Below, piece after piece: positions 1 to 9,369 of a DNA stretch of 64,000 nt. The notes below the pieces were generated by a model that worked only from the letters and a program-made list of their open reading frames with translations, was not told the origin of the DNA and searched no databases. Origin of the DNA: Arctic95D-9 sp035967665 (GTDB taxonomy: Bacteria; Verrucomicrobiota; Verrucomicrobiia; Verrucomicrobiales; DEV007); assembly GCA_035967665.1 (NCBI GenBank), contig JAYWLB010000124.1, positions 47,494 to 111,493 on the forward strand, read 5' to 3'. How positions within the stretch are numbered: the first letter of the stretch is position 1; each line of letters opens with the position of its first letter. The translations under genes were made by a program, and so were the position numbers.

Positions 1-26
1 TTTTTAATAACAGCGCTATGCGCAAG

Positions 27-65
27 GGCTTGTTGTTCGTTTAATTTAAACAACAAGCCGTTTTC
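27..65 (+). terminator. Probable rho-independent terminator of an upstream gene
   Basis: An 11-bp perfect inverted repeat (27-37 with 49-59) encloses an 11-nt AT-rich loop and is followed by a short T-rich stretch. It lies just before rpoZ, so it probably ends a gene left of the window. The T-run is short, so a role as an attenuator in the rpoZ leader is also possible. Confidence 0.5.
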
Positions 66-96
66 ACCCGAAAATCCCATCCGGAAACCGCTACCC

Positions 97-387
97 ATGT
101 CAGAAGAAGGCTCGAACATCGTTGACTTCCCCGGCACGGAAAAACCAAAATCCTCTGGATACCAATCGGGAACAGGCTCCATCAATATGAGAAGTGACTT
201 AGTCGTAGAGGCATCAAAAGTAATTCCTGAACCACCGGTTCTTATCAATCTTGTTTCCAGCCGCGTTAAGCAGCTGAATCTGGGACGGACGCCGCTCGTC
301 GAGACCGATCACCGCATGGGTGCCGCTGACATCGCCCTCACCGAAATCATCGAAGGCAAAATCAGCGTCGACGAAAAAGAAGACTAG
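97..387 (+). CDS. rpoZ: DNA-directed RNA polymerase subunit omega
   Basis: Small subunit that helps assemble and stabilise RNA polymerase. The central block (residues ~46-90), with VSSRVKQLNLGR followed by ADIALTEIIEGKI, matches the omega fold: the basic RVKQL helix and the ALxEIxxGKI helix. The acidic KEDxx tail is also usual. The 96-aa reading starts at 97. An in-frame ATG at 187 would give a 66-aa protein beginning MRSDLVVEASKV, closer to a compact omega; neither start has a clear Shine-Dalgarno sequence. It stands alone, 183 bp before uvrB on the same strand. The identification is good; the start is uncertain. Confidence 0.85.
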   Translation: MSEEGSNIVDFPGTEKPKSSGYQSGTGSINMRSDLVVEASKVIPEPPVLINLVSSRVKQLNLGRTPLVETDHRMGAADIALTEIIEGKISVDEKED

Positions 388-467
388 AGTTCGCAGGAAC
401 CCGGTTTTCAGCTCCTCGTGGCTCCGCCACACACCTTCCGATACGGATCATTGCGTCCGTGCCGAAC

Positions 468-530
468 CTTTTTCTTTTTCCTGCTCTCAATCTTCAGCCT
501 TCGGTGCGGAAGTCAGGAAAAAGGAAAAAG
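468..530. repeat. CT/GA-rich inverted repeat between rpoZ and uvrB
   Basis: A 16-nt pyrimidine-rich arm (468-483) is complementary to a purine-rich arm (514-530) apart from one bulged base, with a ~30-nt loop. A transcript could form a long stem here. No T-run follows on either strand, so a standard intrinsic terminator is unlikely. Its function is unknown. Confidence 0.5.
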
Positions 531-570
531 AGTGCTTTAACTGCCGTCATCTCATGACGATTGTAAAAGC

Positions 571-2715
571 ATGTCTCTCTTCAGCCTCAGTTCCGACTAC
601 TCCCCCCAGGGCGATCAGGAGCAGGCCATTGCCAAACTCACGAAGTCTCTGCGCGCCGGCAACAATCACCAGACGCTCCTTGGTGTAACCGGTTCAGGAA
701 AGACGTTCACGGTCGCGAATGTGATCCAGAACATCGAGAAGCCGACATTAATCATGTCGCACAACAAGACGCTCGCGGCACAGCTCTACAGCGAATTTAA
801 AAGCTTCTTTCCCGACAACGCGGTCGAGTATTTCGTCTCCTACTTCGACTACTTCCAGCCCGAAGCCTACATCCCCCGCACCGACACCTACATCGAGAAG
901 GATTCCTCGATCAACGACGAAATCGAACGGCTCCGCCTCTCCGCGATGAGCTCCCTCCTCACGCGGAAAGATGTCATCGTCGTCTCCAGCGTTTCCTGCA
1001 TCTACGGTCTCGGTTCTCCCGACGACTACAAAAACATGATGATTCCCGTCCGCGTCGGACAGCTCATCGACCGGGATGATTTTCTCAAAAGCCTCGTCGG
1101 TATACTCTACGAACGAAACGACATCGAGTTCACCCGCGGCCACTTCCGCGTCCGCGGGGACGTCGTCGAGGTCTACCCCGCCTACCTCGATAACGAGGCG
1201 ATCCGGGTGGAGTTCTTCGGCGACGAGATCGATCGCATCTCCGCCTTCAATCCCCTCACCGGCACGGCACGGTCTCAACTCAACGAGATCACTTTTTATC
1301 CGGCGAAGCAGTTCGTGACCCCGAAGGACAAAATGGCAAAAGCCATCGTCGCAATCCGGAAGGAACTCAAAGAACAGGTCGAGAAATTCGAGGCCAACCA
1401 GCAGTATCTCGAAGCGCAGCGGATCAAGCAGCGCACCGAATACGACATCGAAATGATGCAGGAAATGGGTTTCTGTCAGGGCATCGAAAACTATTCCCGC
1501 CATCTCACCGGACGACCTCCCGGAGAAAAGCCAGGAACCCTGCTCGACTTTTTCCCCGACGATTTCCTCACTGTGATCGATGAGTCACACGTCAGCATTC
1601 CGCAGATTGGCGGGATGTATGAAGGCGACCGCTCGCGAAAGACCACCCTCGTTGACTTCGGCTTCCGCCTCCCCAGTGCCCTCGACAACCGGCCCCTCAA
1701 ATTCGACGAATACATGAAGGCGACCGGTCAGCGCCTTTACGTCAGCGCGACACCGGCGAAGTTCGAGATCAAAAATTCCACCGCAGGCCGCAAGGGCTAC
1801 CTGCCCCATAAACGGAAAGTGATCGGCGAACCGGAACTGGTTCCCGAAAGGCTCCCCCGCATCTCCGGAAGCCAGCAGCCCGTCGACAAATTCGATCCCG
1901 GAAAAAAGGGAGTCGACCTCATCGTCGAACAGATTATCCGCCCGACCGGGCTGATCGATCCCGTCATCACCCTGCGCCCGCTCAAAGGCCAGATTGACGA
2001 GACAATCGAACTCTGCCAGCAGCGCATTGAAAAAGGTGAGCGCGTCCTCGTCACGACCCTCACCAAGCGCACCGCCGAAGACCTCACCGACTACATGAGG
2101 AATATCGGACTGAAAGTGCGCTACATCCACGCCGACGTCGATGCGATCGAACGGGTCGAGATCCTGAGAAGCCTTCGCGCCGCTGAATTTGATATTCTCA
2201 TTGGGATCAACCTCCTCAGGGAAGGCCTCGACCTCCCTGAAGTCAGTCTTGTCTGCATCCTCGATGCGGATAAAGAAGGCTTTTTGCGGAGCGAGACCAG
2301 CCTCATCCAGACCGCCGGACGCGCCGCCCGACACATCAACGGCGAAGCGGTCCTCTTTGCCGACAACGTCACCGATTCAATCCAGAGCCTACTCAGCATC
2401 ACCGAATACCGCCGTCGCATTCAGTCCGAGCACAACGAGAAACACGGCATCATTCCCCACACCGTTACCCGCGGCGATCAGGAAACCCTGCGGATGTACA
2501 CCAACGGCAAAGCGGTTGAAGATTCGCTCGTTGCCGAGTCCGGAGATGACGTCGACACCCTTGCCGTGATCCGCGAGCTCGAGGAGGAAATGCAGGAAGC
2601 CGCCACCAAACTCGAATTCGAGCGAGCCGCCCTCATTCGCGACCAGATCAACAAATTGAAAAAGGATTCCGGTGAAAAGCCGCTTTCCATCAAGCGGAAG
2701 AAGATCTCGTATTGA
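571..2715 (+). CDS. uvrB: UvrABC excision nuclease subunit B
   Basis: DNA-damage verification helicase of nucleotide excision repair; it receives the lesion from UvrA and recruits UvrC. Walker A GVTGSGKT is at residues 38-45. The beta-hairpin region YFVSYFDYFQPEAY follows at ~90, and the DESH helicase motif lies near residue 335. The late helicase motif QTAGRAAR and a C-terminal UVR motif (~660-700) are present. At 714 aa it is longer than the usual ~670. Most of the excess is a ~38-residue basic, proline-containing insert (~397-440) just after the YVSATP motif, where typical UvrB runs straight into the VxQIIRPTG strand. No Shine-Dalgarno is seen before the ATG. Confidence 0.97.
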   Translation: MSLFSLSSDYSPQGDQEQAIAKLTKSLRAGNNHQTLLGVTGSGKTFTVANVIQNIEKPTLIMSHNKTLAAQLYSEFKSFFPDNAVEYFVSYFDYFQPEAYIPRTDTYIEKDSSINDEIERLRLSAMSSLLTRKDVIVVSSVSCIYGLGSPDDYKNMMIPVRVGQLIDRDDFLKSLVGILYERNDIEFTRGHFRVRGDVVEVYPAYLDNEAIRVEFFGDEIDRISAFNPLTGTARSQLNEITFYPAKQFVTPKDKMAKAIVAIRKELKEQVEKFEANQQYLEAQRIKQRTEYDIEMMQEMGFCQGIENYSRHLTGRPPGEKPGTLLDFFPDDFLTVIDESHVSIPQIGGMYEGDRSRKTTLVDFGFRLPSALDNRPLKFDEYMKATGQRLYVSATPAKFEIKNSTAGRKGYLPHKRKVIGEPELVPERLPRISGSQQPVDKFDPGKKGVDLIVEQIIRPTGLIDPVITLRPLKGQIDETIELCQQRIEKGERVLVTTLTKRTAEDLTDYMRNIGLKVRYIHADVDAIERVEILRSLRAAEFDILIGINLLREGLDLPEVSLVCILDADKEGFLRSETSLIQTAGRAARHINGEAVLFADNVTDSIQSLLSITEYRRRIQSEHNEKHGIIPHTVTRGDQETLRMYTNGKAVEDSLVAESGDDVDTLAVIRELEEEMQEAATKLEFERAALIRDQINKLKKDSGEKPLSIKRKKISY

Positions 2716-2754
2716 TTGAGGAAAAACGAATTCCCTCATTCCCTCACGAAACCC

Positions 2755-2785
2755 AACAGGGTCAGGTCAATGACTCAACCCTGTT
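2755..2785. repeat. Dispersed AACAGGG palindrome, copy A1
   Basis: Outer arms AACAGGGT and ACCCTGTT pair over 8 bp, then a 3-nt internal mismatch, then GTC/GAC closing a small loop. It sits ~40 bp after the uvrB stop. Related copies occur at 13487, 29123, 44613, 54337 and 63716. No T-run follows, so it resembles a REP-type element more than a terminator. Confidence 0.7.
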
Positions 2786-2839
2786 AAGCCTGAAAAGAAG
2801 GTGGTCCTTTTCCGGCCCTTCTGGCAAAATCGCCCGGTA

Positions 2840-3484
2840 ATGAAAGCCCTGATCCCCCTCGTGATCGTCATCAGCTGTGCGCTGATCCCTGCAGAAACTC
2901 CCGCCGGGACGGTCGAAATTACTGCCTCGCAGGACGGCTACGAAATCGTTCACCTCCCTTCAAAGCGACCACCTGCAGAGCCGGAGGCAAAGGACGAACC
3001 CGCAGCGCCCCTCGAGCCACCTTACTGTGACCCGGCAGAACCTGAGCCGACCGTGTGGCACTCCATCATTTGCAAGTCTTCTCAAAACGCGATTTCCGTA
3101 TCCACAGCCTACCGCCAGAACGGCATCGGAATTATCGAATGGGAGCCGCACCGAACTGACGATCAGCAATGGCGAATCGCCCGGCACAAAGACGGTTGGT
3201 TTCATCTCATCGCGAGACATTCGGGGAAAGCCCTCGCCATTCGGGACGGGAAAACCACGGAGAACGCCGATGCGATTCAATGGGAAATCCTAGATGAAGA
3301 CTCGCAGCTCTGGAAATTCGAATTCGATGAAGACGGATTTGCCCGCCTCAAAAACAAGAGCAGCGGCCTTTATCTCGCGACTTATTCGAAAGGAGGAAAC
3401 CACGGCCGCAACCTCCTTCAGAAAACGAAGGCGGACACCGACGATCAAAAGTGGCTCATTCAGATCGTCGACCTTGTCGAGTAG
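2840..3484 (+). CDS. Secreted protein with ricin-type beta-trefoil domain
   Basis: Probably a secreted carbohydrate- or ligand-binding protein of unknown role. Starting at the ATG at 2840 gives a clean signal peptide (MKALIPLVIVISCALIPA) and 214 residues; the ORF could extend 13 codons further to 2801. A proline- and acid-rich linker follows the signal. The C-terminal ~140 residues carry three QxW-like blocks (DQQWRI, SQLWKF, DQKWLI) separated by LIARHSGKAL and LKNKSSGLYL segments, the hallmark of ricin B-type trefoils. It converges with the CPBP protease gene, leaving only 5 bp between stops. Confidence 0.75.
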   Translation: MKALIPLVIVISCALIPAETPAGTVEITASQDGYEIVHLPSKRPPAEPEAKDEPAAPLEPPYCDPAEPEPTVWHSIICKSSQNAISVSTAYRQNGIGIIEWEPHRTDDQQWRIARHKDGWFHLIARHSGKALAIRDGKTTENADAIQWEILDEDSQLWKFEFDEDGFARLKNKSSGLYLATYSKGGNHGRNLLQKTKADTDDQKWLIQIVDLVE

Positions 3485-3489
3485 TCAGG

Positions 3490-4206
3490 TTATCCGTTCA
3501 GGGCGATCCAGCCCACCCACATGAGACCGAGGTCGATGATCATGTGACTGATCCACGCCCCGAGCAAACTGCCGTAGCGGTGATAAATAAGACTCCAGAC
3601 AGCGCCCCCGATTCCCACGCAGGCACCAAGCACCAGCGCCCAGCCCACGGGGAAAAACTGCGTCAGAATCACAACATGGTGAGCCGCAAATCCCACCGCC
3701 GCCCAGAAACAGGCCCACGGGACTGAAATCAACCTGCGCAGCTGCCCGAAAACAAACCATCTCCAGAAAAACTCCTCGAGCGCGGCATGGGCAAAAGAGA
3801 TAAAAAGCGCGAACCAGAGATAGTGCTCCGCGACACCGAGGCCCCGGATTCGCTCCGAGATGCGGGCGCTGTTCTCCGTAACCAGGTAGGAGAAAGGACT
3901 CTCTTTCACCAGCCAGACCAGCAGAGAAAACACCACCGCTCCAAAGGCAAACCCCGCCACCGACGACGGGAGGTGGCGCTTTTCCCGAACTCTCTCAATC
4001 AGAGGCTCTTTGAGCCAGAGGCAGACCGCGAGGAAAGGCCAGATGAGGAGGAAAACTTTGATCCCCGAATAAAACGAGTTTCCGAGGATCGTTCCGGGGA
4101 ACAGGACAAAGTAGAAAAACGATGCCGCAAGGGGGAGGCACATCGCAGGCACAACGAGAAACCAGCGTTTCGCGTTTCGATCGGGGGTAGCGGTTGTATC
4201 AATCAC
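3490..4206 (-). CDS. CPBP-family intramembrane metalloprotease
   Basis: Multi-pass membrane protein of the CAAX/bacteriocin-processing (CPBP, Abi) family. Several hydrophobic helices are visible (~15-35, 50-65, 85-100, 130-142, 165-180, 188-205). The catalytic signature EEFFWR (residues 144-149) fits the EExxxR motif. Two histidines follow (HH at 176-177) and another lies at H221 in a final helix; these are the expected metal ligands. Substrate is unknown: family members mature peptides, cleave prenylated proteins or act as membrane regulators. No immunity or bacteriocin gene is adjacent. Confidence 0.82.
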   Translation of the reverse strand: MIDTTATPDRNAKRWFLVVPAMCLPLAASFFYFVLFPGTILGNSFYSGIKVFLLIWPFLAVCLWLKEPLIERVREKRHLPSSVAGFAFGAVVFSLLVWLVKESPFSYLVTENSARISERIRGLGVAEHYLWFALFISFAHAALEEFFWRWFVFGQLRRLISVPWACFWAAVGFAAHHVVILTQFFPVGWALVLGACVGIGGAVWSLIYHRYGSLLGAWISHMIIDLGLMWVGWIALNG

Positions 4207-4334
4207 CCGTCCAGTTTCACCGCTTCGACGCGTCTCTCAAATCACTATTTCCAATCTTGTTATTGATGAAATCGATGTCAAAATGAAGGCTGCTTATTTT
4301 TAATTAAGAATCCTTAAATAACCTCACTGAATAC

Positions 4335-4895
4335 ATGGCTATCGTAGCAACCAACTTGAAACGCGGACAATGCATCAGCTACAAAGGCGAACTCGGACTC
4401 GTCCTCGGATTGGAGCACCGCACGCCCGGTAAAGGAAACGCGTTGATCATGGCCACGATCCGGTCTTTCAACTCCGGCAAAACCAAAGACATTCGTTTCG
4501 CCTCCAGCGACAAGGTCGACATCGTTCAGTCGGACCGTCAGAAGCTCGAATTCAGCTACGCCGACCAGATGGGGTATCACTTCATGGATACGGAGACCTA
4601 CGACACGATCACGTTCCAGGAAGAATTTGTCGAAGACAGCAAAGACCTTCTCATCGATGCGATTGAAGTGGAAGTGCTCTTCGTCGATGGAAAAGCGGTC
4701 ACGATCGAACTGCCTGCGAGCATCGAGCTCGAGGTCACCGAATCCGCCCCCGGAGTCAAAGGCGACACCGCAACGGCAGCGACCAAAGAAGCGGTTCTCG
4801 AAACCGGTCTCCGCGTTCAGGTGCCTCTCTTCATCGGCCCCGGCGACAAGATCAAAGTCAGCAGCGTTGACAAGAAATACGTAGGTCGGGCCTGA
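4335..4895 (+). CDS. efp: Translation elongation factor P
   Basis: Relieves ribosome stalling at polyproline stretches. The 186-aa length and three-domain pattern match the family. The N-terminal KOW-like domain carries the modification loop PGKG with Lys33 at the tip, so beta-lysylation, another lysine modification or no modification are possible; EarP-type rhamnosylation, which needs arginine, is not. The middle domain and the C-terminal OB domain (ETGLRVQVPLFIGPGDKIKV near the end) are intact. It is preceded by a 128-bp AT-rich region that probably holds its promoter and is followed by a membrane metalloprotease-like gene. Confidence 0.97.
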   Translation: MAIVATNLKRGQCISYKGELGLVLGLEHRTPGKGNALIMATIRSFNSGKTKDIRFASSDKVDIVQSDRQKLEFSYADQMGYHFMDTETYDTITFQEEFVEDSKDLLIDAIEVEVLFVDGKAVTIELPASIELEVTESAPGVKGDTATAATKEAVLETGLRVQVPLFIGPGDKIKVSSVDKKYVGRA

Positions 4896-4942
4896 GGCTC
4901 CGGCCTGAGCTTCGCTCCTTAATTTTCCAGCGAAGACAAGCT

Positions 4943-5773
4943 GTGCCGGCGAAACGGAAAAGAATACGGAACAAGCGCACGCGAAAGCGGCGCCCCGTTC
5001 CCCGTCAGGGCCTTTCCGCCTTTGTTCCGGCAAAAACAAGAACCCGCTCGACCGGGTTTGACCAGTCGACCCTGATCTTTTTCAAGTTCTGGATCGGTAT
5101 TCTCCTGCTCCCTTTCTGCTGGGTGCTCATCGAGACCTTTCTCGTTCTTCTCACCGCCGACACCTTCGGCGGCGACTACTGGCGCTCGAAGGAGTTTCTC
5201 TTCTTCGGCGTCGGCTGTTTCCTCTGGCTGGCCCTTTTCTACGGGTTCCGGACCCGCTTCATGATGTGGTGCTACGTCGCGGGGCACGAGCTCACCCACG
5301 CGCTCTTTGTCCTGATCTGTCAGGGGAAAGTCACCAAGATCCACATCTCCGCTGAGGGCGGCCACGTCCTCACGAACCGGAATAATTTCCTCATCTCGCT
5401 TTCCCCGTATTTCTTCCCCTTTTACACCGCCGTCGTTATTCTCCTCTGGGCCTTGATGGAGTGGACGCTCAAAGAGATCATGCAGCCGGATACCGTCTGG
5501 CTCTACGGGCTCATCGGGGTGAGCTGGATGTTTCACCTCACCTTCACGATCTGGATGATCCGCCGCGAACAGCCGGATCTCGATCAAAACGGACGACTCT
5601 TCTCCTTCGTCATCATCTTCATCGCCAACATTCTCCTGATCTGCACGATGCTGATCATCGCCTCCCCCACCGCGACTTTTGAAGGATTCGGCATCTCACT
5701 GCTGGAGAATACGAGAACGCTCTTCACGCGATTCATCGAATCAGCGCGGGAGGTTTACGGTTTTCTTTCGTAG
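4943..5773 (+). CDS. Membrane protein with HExxH motif, M50-like
   Basis: Polytopic membrane protein, 276 aa, from a GTG start. A strongly basic N-terminus (Lys/Arg-rich, residues 4-21) is followed by hydrophobic helices at about 45-70, 86-100, 105-125, 148-170, 185-200 and 213-232. HELTH at residues 115-119 lies within a membrane segment, as in site-2-type (M50) metalloproteases. A distinct second M50 motif (NPDG) is not seen, so it may be a distant or non-canonical member. It lies 47 bp after efp on the same strand, but a functional link is not evident. Confidence 0.6.
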   Translation: MPAKRKRIRNKRTRKRRPVPRQGLSAFVPAKTRTRSTGFDQSTLIFFKFWIGILLLPFCWVLIETFLVLLTADTFGGDYWRSKEFLFFGVGCFLWLALFYGFRTRFMMWCYVAGHELTHALFVLICQGKVTKIHISAEGGHVLTNRNNFLISLSPYFFPFYTAVVILLWALMEWTLKEIMQPDTVWLYGLIGVSWMFHLTFTIWMIRREQPDLDQNGRLFSFVIIFIANILLICTMLIIASPTATFEGFGISLLENTRTLFTRFIESAREVYGFLS

Positions 5774-5819
5774 GAGGCAAGAGGCTGGAAGCATTCAAGT
5801 GCGACCACGCGGGAGACAT

Positions 5820-8429
5820 CTATTGAGGCTGCAGGGCTTCCGCTTCTTCCGGCTCACCATCTGCGCTCTCCGTCAGATCCGAAAGCAATTCATACGCCTC
5901 CTGATACCTCAGCGAATCGGCGAGCGAATCGAGGACGTAGCGTTTTGCTTTCTCTTTGTCCGTTCCTGCAAGAAGTCGGGCGAGTCTGAACCTCACCTCC
6001 GATGGATTGGCAGGATCGAGAGCGAGCGACTTTTCAAAGGCACCGACTGCCGCACCAGCTGCACTGAGCCCTTCGTGAGCACACCCCTGGCAATAATGGG
6101 TTCGCTCAATGAACGGATTGATCGCGAGGCTTCGTTCGGAGTTGGTGAGAACACCGTTCCAATCACTCGCGTCAAACTTCGTTTCGATGAGTCGGTTGTA
6201 GGCCGTTAAAGCTTCGGCGGAAAGACTCGCGACCTTCTCGAGCACAGCGACCTCACCGGCAGAATCCCCTTTTTCGCGGAGCGCCCGGGCCTTCATCGCA
6301 TAGCCGTTGCCCGAACCGGCGAATTCAGGAAGCAACGCGATGAGTTGATCAGCCGCCTCAATCGCTGCGTCCCATTGCCCTTCTTTCAATAGATTACCGG
6401 TGTGGATTTGCAGGCCCCAGAGATTCTTCGGGTTCTTTTTCACAAAAGCGGCCACGGCAAGTCCACTCAGGGGATTCACCTCCTCTGCGGTCGGCTCCGA
6501 CCAGTCAACACCGTTTCCATAATTGGTCGCGAGATCCAGAACCATGGCAGCGAAATTGCTCTCCAGTTCCTCGAGCTTCGTCGTGTTCCGCTCGATCGCT
6601 TCATTGATGAGAACACCGCCGGCGAGGTCCGTGAGAATCCCGCGGAGCGCTTCTTCACCGAAATTCTTCACGATGTAATCAACCACCAACATCGACTGGT
6701 AATAGGCGAACATGACGTATTCGGCATTCTTCGGACTGAAAAACGCCTGACTCATATTCCCGATCGGAGTGAGGGCCTCCTCTTCGAGAATCATCTCCCG
6801 GTAGCGCGGCGACATCCTCTGCCCCCAGTTGGACTGGCGCTGCATTTCCTCGTAAACCGAAATCCCTTCACTGAGCCAGCGCGGCATCTTGTTTTTTGTC
6901 GCCGTGAGAGTGACGACGTGACAATACTCGTGCCAGAGCGTTGCCTCCCAGTTGTTTTTGCCGGCGGTAAGACTTCCGGGACTGTTCATCGTCACGACGG
7001 ATCCAAAACAAACGCCGAGCAACCCTTCGCCGCCAAGAGCCCCGAATGATCGAACCGCAAAATCCTGCTGGTTCGGGTAAAACTCAATCAGAGTCGGCTC
7101 ATCGATTGAGAGTCCGTATTTTTCAGTGAGAACTCTTTTCGCATCTGTCAGCAGGGAAACCACCTTATCGCCATAGATCGGAGCCTCTTCCGGCGGGAGC
7201 CGAATAATGAAATCATCCGTCTTCACTGACGCAAAACTGTCGATCTCCTTTTGAAGCACTTCCAGGTTGTAGGCGAGAACGTTGTATTCGTCCGCTGCTC
7301 CCACTTCTTTCGCGAGCGGCCAGGCTTTCCCGACCTCTCCGAGTCTCAGATAATCGAGCGCGAGCTGGAGCTTGGCAGGGAGATATCCGGGATCAAATTC
7401 GAGGGCACGCTTCTGGGCTTCAGCCCCCTCCGCGTAGCGATACTTTTTCGAAAGGACCCGACCGATGACGTGATCGATCTCCGGATTATTCTTCCAGACC
7501 GAAAGCGCCTTTTCGCGTGCGACGTCAAATTCACCGCTGTTCGGCTCGACCAGTTCAGCCAGAATCGCACTGTAAGTCCACGCGAGCGGATGCCGTGGAT
7601 TCATCGCCAGAACGACCTGAAGCCGGCGCACCGCTTCTTCGTAGTTTTCGTAAATGATCGCATATTCAGCTTCGAGAAGAAGGGCTCCGTAATGTCGCGG
7701 AGAAATCTCGAGAAGCTCTTCAAGATACTTCCCGCCAATCTGACGACTCGTCGGGAAATAGGAACGCGCCAATCCAAAAAGCGTATCGGTGCGATCAGGA
7801 TCGAGCTTTAAGGCGGCTTCGAAGGCCTTCGCCGCTTTCCCAAAATCGTCTTTATCCAATGCGAGATAGCCGGTGTACAGATGCGCTTCGAGAACGCCCT
7901 CAGGCGCTTCACGTCCTTTGAATTTGGTATCTTTGGCAGGACCGTAATATTTATCGATCACCAAATCGGGATCCCCGCCGAGGACGACTGCGGCCCGCCC
8001 CAGAAAGACGAGGTCGAGCGGAGTCCGCTCACGCGTGGGAACCGCCTGCGCCGCCTTGTTAATCCCCATGAGGATCCGGTCCGCATCTTCAGCATGTCCC
8101 GTTTCTTTAAAGAACTGATGCGCTTCCAGCAATGCACCGAGGGCATCGGGAAACAGTTCCGTCGTCGTCCTCGCTTCCTCCAGCGCCTCTTCATACCGGC
8201 CCAGAGCCTTGAGCGCCTGAAACCGGAGCGTGCGCCATTCCCAGGAGGGCTGCCCCCGCTGCAGCGAGTAATCACAAATCTGAACAATAATATCGTAGCG
8301 CCCCGCCCGGAAAATCTCACGAGCCTTGGGGAGATTATCCTCATCGTAATAGCGTTTGTAGTCCGCTTGCCCGAAGACAGAACCGCTCAAGCTGATCAGC
8401 AGAATGATGAGAGAGAAAACGCGCCACAT
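5820..8429 (-). CDS. Exported TPR protein with gluzincin-type metallopeptidase domain
   Basis: An 869-aa protein with an N-terminal signal peptide (residues 1-20, ending VFGQA). The first ~400 residues are helical, with TPR-like repeats (for example LYTGYLALDKDDFGKAAKAF). A zinc-peptidase core follows: HEYCH at residues 500-504 and, downstream, WLSEGISVYEE, whose glutamate would be the third ligand, as in the peptidase MA-like superfamily. More TPR-like helices occupy ~650-850. It probably acts in the periplasm or on the outer membrane. The substrate is unknown. It converges with the HExxH membrane protein gene and has no obvious operon partner. Confidence 0.75.
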   Translation of the reverse strand: MWRVFSLIILLISLSGSVFGQADYKRYYDEDNLPKAREIFRAGRYDIIVQICDYSLQRGQPSWEWRTLRFQALKALGRYEEALEEARTTTELFPDALGALLEAHQFFKETGHAEDADRILMGINKAAQAVPTRERTPLDLVFLGRAAVVLGGDPDLVIDKYYGPAKDTKFKGREAPEGVLEAHLYTGYLALDKDDFGKAAKAFEAALKLDPDRTDTLFGLARSYFPTSRQIGGKYLEELLEISPRHYGALLLEAEYAIIYENYEEAVRRLQVVLAMNPRHPLAWTYSAILAELVEPNSGEFDVAREKALSVWKNNPEIDHVIGRVLSKKYRYAEGAEAQKRALEFDPGYLPAKLQLALDYLRLGEVGKAWPLAKEVGAADEYNVLAYNLEVLQKEIDSFASVKTDDFIIRLPPEEAPIYGDKVVSLLTDAKRVLTEKYGLSIDEPTLIEFYPNQQDFAVRSFGALGGEGLLGVCFGSVVTMNSPGSLTAGKNNWEATLWHEYCHVVTLTATKNKMPRWLSEGISVYEEMQRQSNWGQRMSPRYREMILEEEALTPIGNMSQAFFSPKNAEYVMFAYYQSMLVVDYIVKNFGEEALRGILTDLAGGVLINEAIERNTTKLEELESNFAAMVLDLATNYGNGVDWSEPTAEEVNPLSGLAVAAFVKKNPKNLWGLQIHTGNLLKEGQWDAAIEAADQLIALLPEFAGSGNGYAMKARALREKGDSAGEVAVLEKVASLSAEALTAYNRLIETKFDASDWNGVLTNSERSLAINPFIERTHYCQGCAHEGLSAAGAAVGAFEKSLALDPANPSEVRFRLARLLAGTDKEKAKRYVLDSLADSLRYQEAYELLSDLTESADGEPEEAEALQPQ

Positions 8430-8626
8430 ACAGGACTACTGAAGCGGATAAACCCCGTGCGGTAAAGCCCGCGTTCAGGCATCGCTTTCGTGACGGGTCG
8501 TTGTGCCACGAAAAGAAAGAGGAGATTCAGCTCTCATGACTGGACGGGAAAAGATAGGGATAAAGTTAAAGAAAAAGGATTTCTCGAAGAACTGACGGGC
8601 TTTGAGCCACGTTTTGGCAGAAGCGG

Positions 8627-9369
8627 TTACTTGACGACATCGTCGAAGGCACACACCCCGTCCCAGGGGCGGCCCCGTTCCAGAAAGGGCTGCACATCGA
8701 CGGCATAGATATCGCCATCGACCGCGCGAATGTAATTCCTCGGGTGCGCATCCTGAGCAAGAACGCCGTCCGCCCCGCGGAGGAAGCTCACCGTTTCCCC
8801 GTCCCTCGTGAATCCGAGACCGCTCATGAACTCACAGACCGCTTCCATCGTCGGTACCCCCTCCATCGGATCGGGAAGAATGTAGCGCTGGGACGTGACA
8901 ATACTCGGGCCGTCGGGGCGCTCCCAGATTCCTTCAAAACGGACATCATCGCCGAAGACAAGATTGGAAAGGCGCAACCGTCTCAAATACCCGAACGGCG
9001 TCGAATAGCCGGAAGGGCCGAATCCGGCGAAACCGGCAAAAGTGGACTTCCAGAATCGATCCTCGTGGGGATCGTGGAAAATTTCGTGCTCCATGCCGCC
9101 TTTCCCGTAATCGAGAGAGGGCAAATCAGCACGGGTCAGGAGACAGTCACGTTCCCTTGCGAACGACGTGAGATTTCGGAACTGGGTGCTGAGGGCTCGC
9201 TCCCAGGCTTCAGCCGGATTCCGTGGTGGTGAAACATCTGCCACTCTGCCGCCTGCTTCACGAGATCCCGATCCGCCTGCGATAGAGGCTGTTTCTGCTT
9301 CATCAAGCTCCATAACCGCTTCGCTTCGGAGCGGGAAATGGGCTTTGGATCTGCCGTGGAGTCGCTCAT
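8627..9369 (-). pseudogene. Kinase-like (polyvalent-protein type) gene with an apparent frameshift
   Basis: Two overlapping minus-strand frames look like one gene. The first, from the ATG at 9369, encodes a plausible helical start (for example LSQADRDLVKQAAEWQM). The second ends at 8627 and carries NPAEAWERALSTQFRNL and then a C-terminal DAHPRNYI...IYAVDVQP block, resembling the catalytic-loop and metal-binding motifs of the small kinase-like domain of phage and plasmid polyvalent proteins. A single -1 shift near 9232 joins HHHG to NPAEAW. The alternative is an intact 228-aa gene starting at the ATG at 9313, whose first ~35 residues look unlike normal protein. Function is not known. Confidence 0.5.

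Noticed and set aside
748..1503. 251-aa ORF antisense to uvrB
   Set aside because: Val/Glu/Asp-rich shadow frame produced by GC-biased codons of uvrB.
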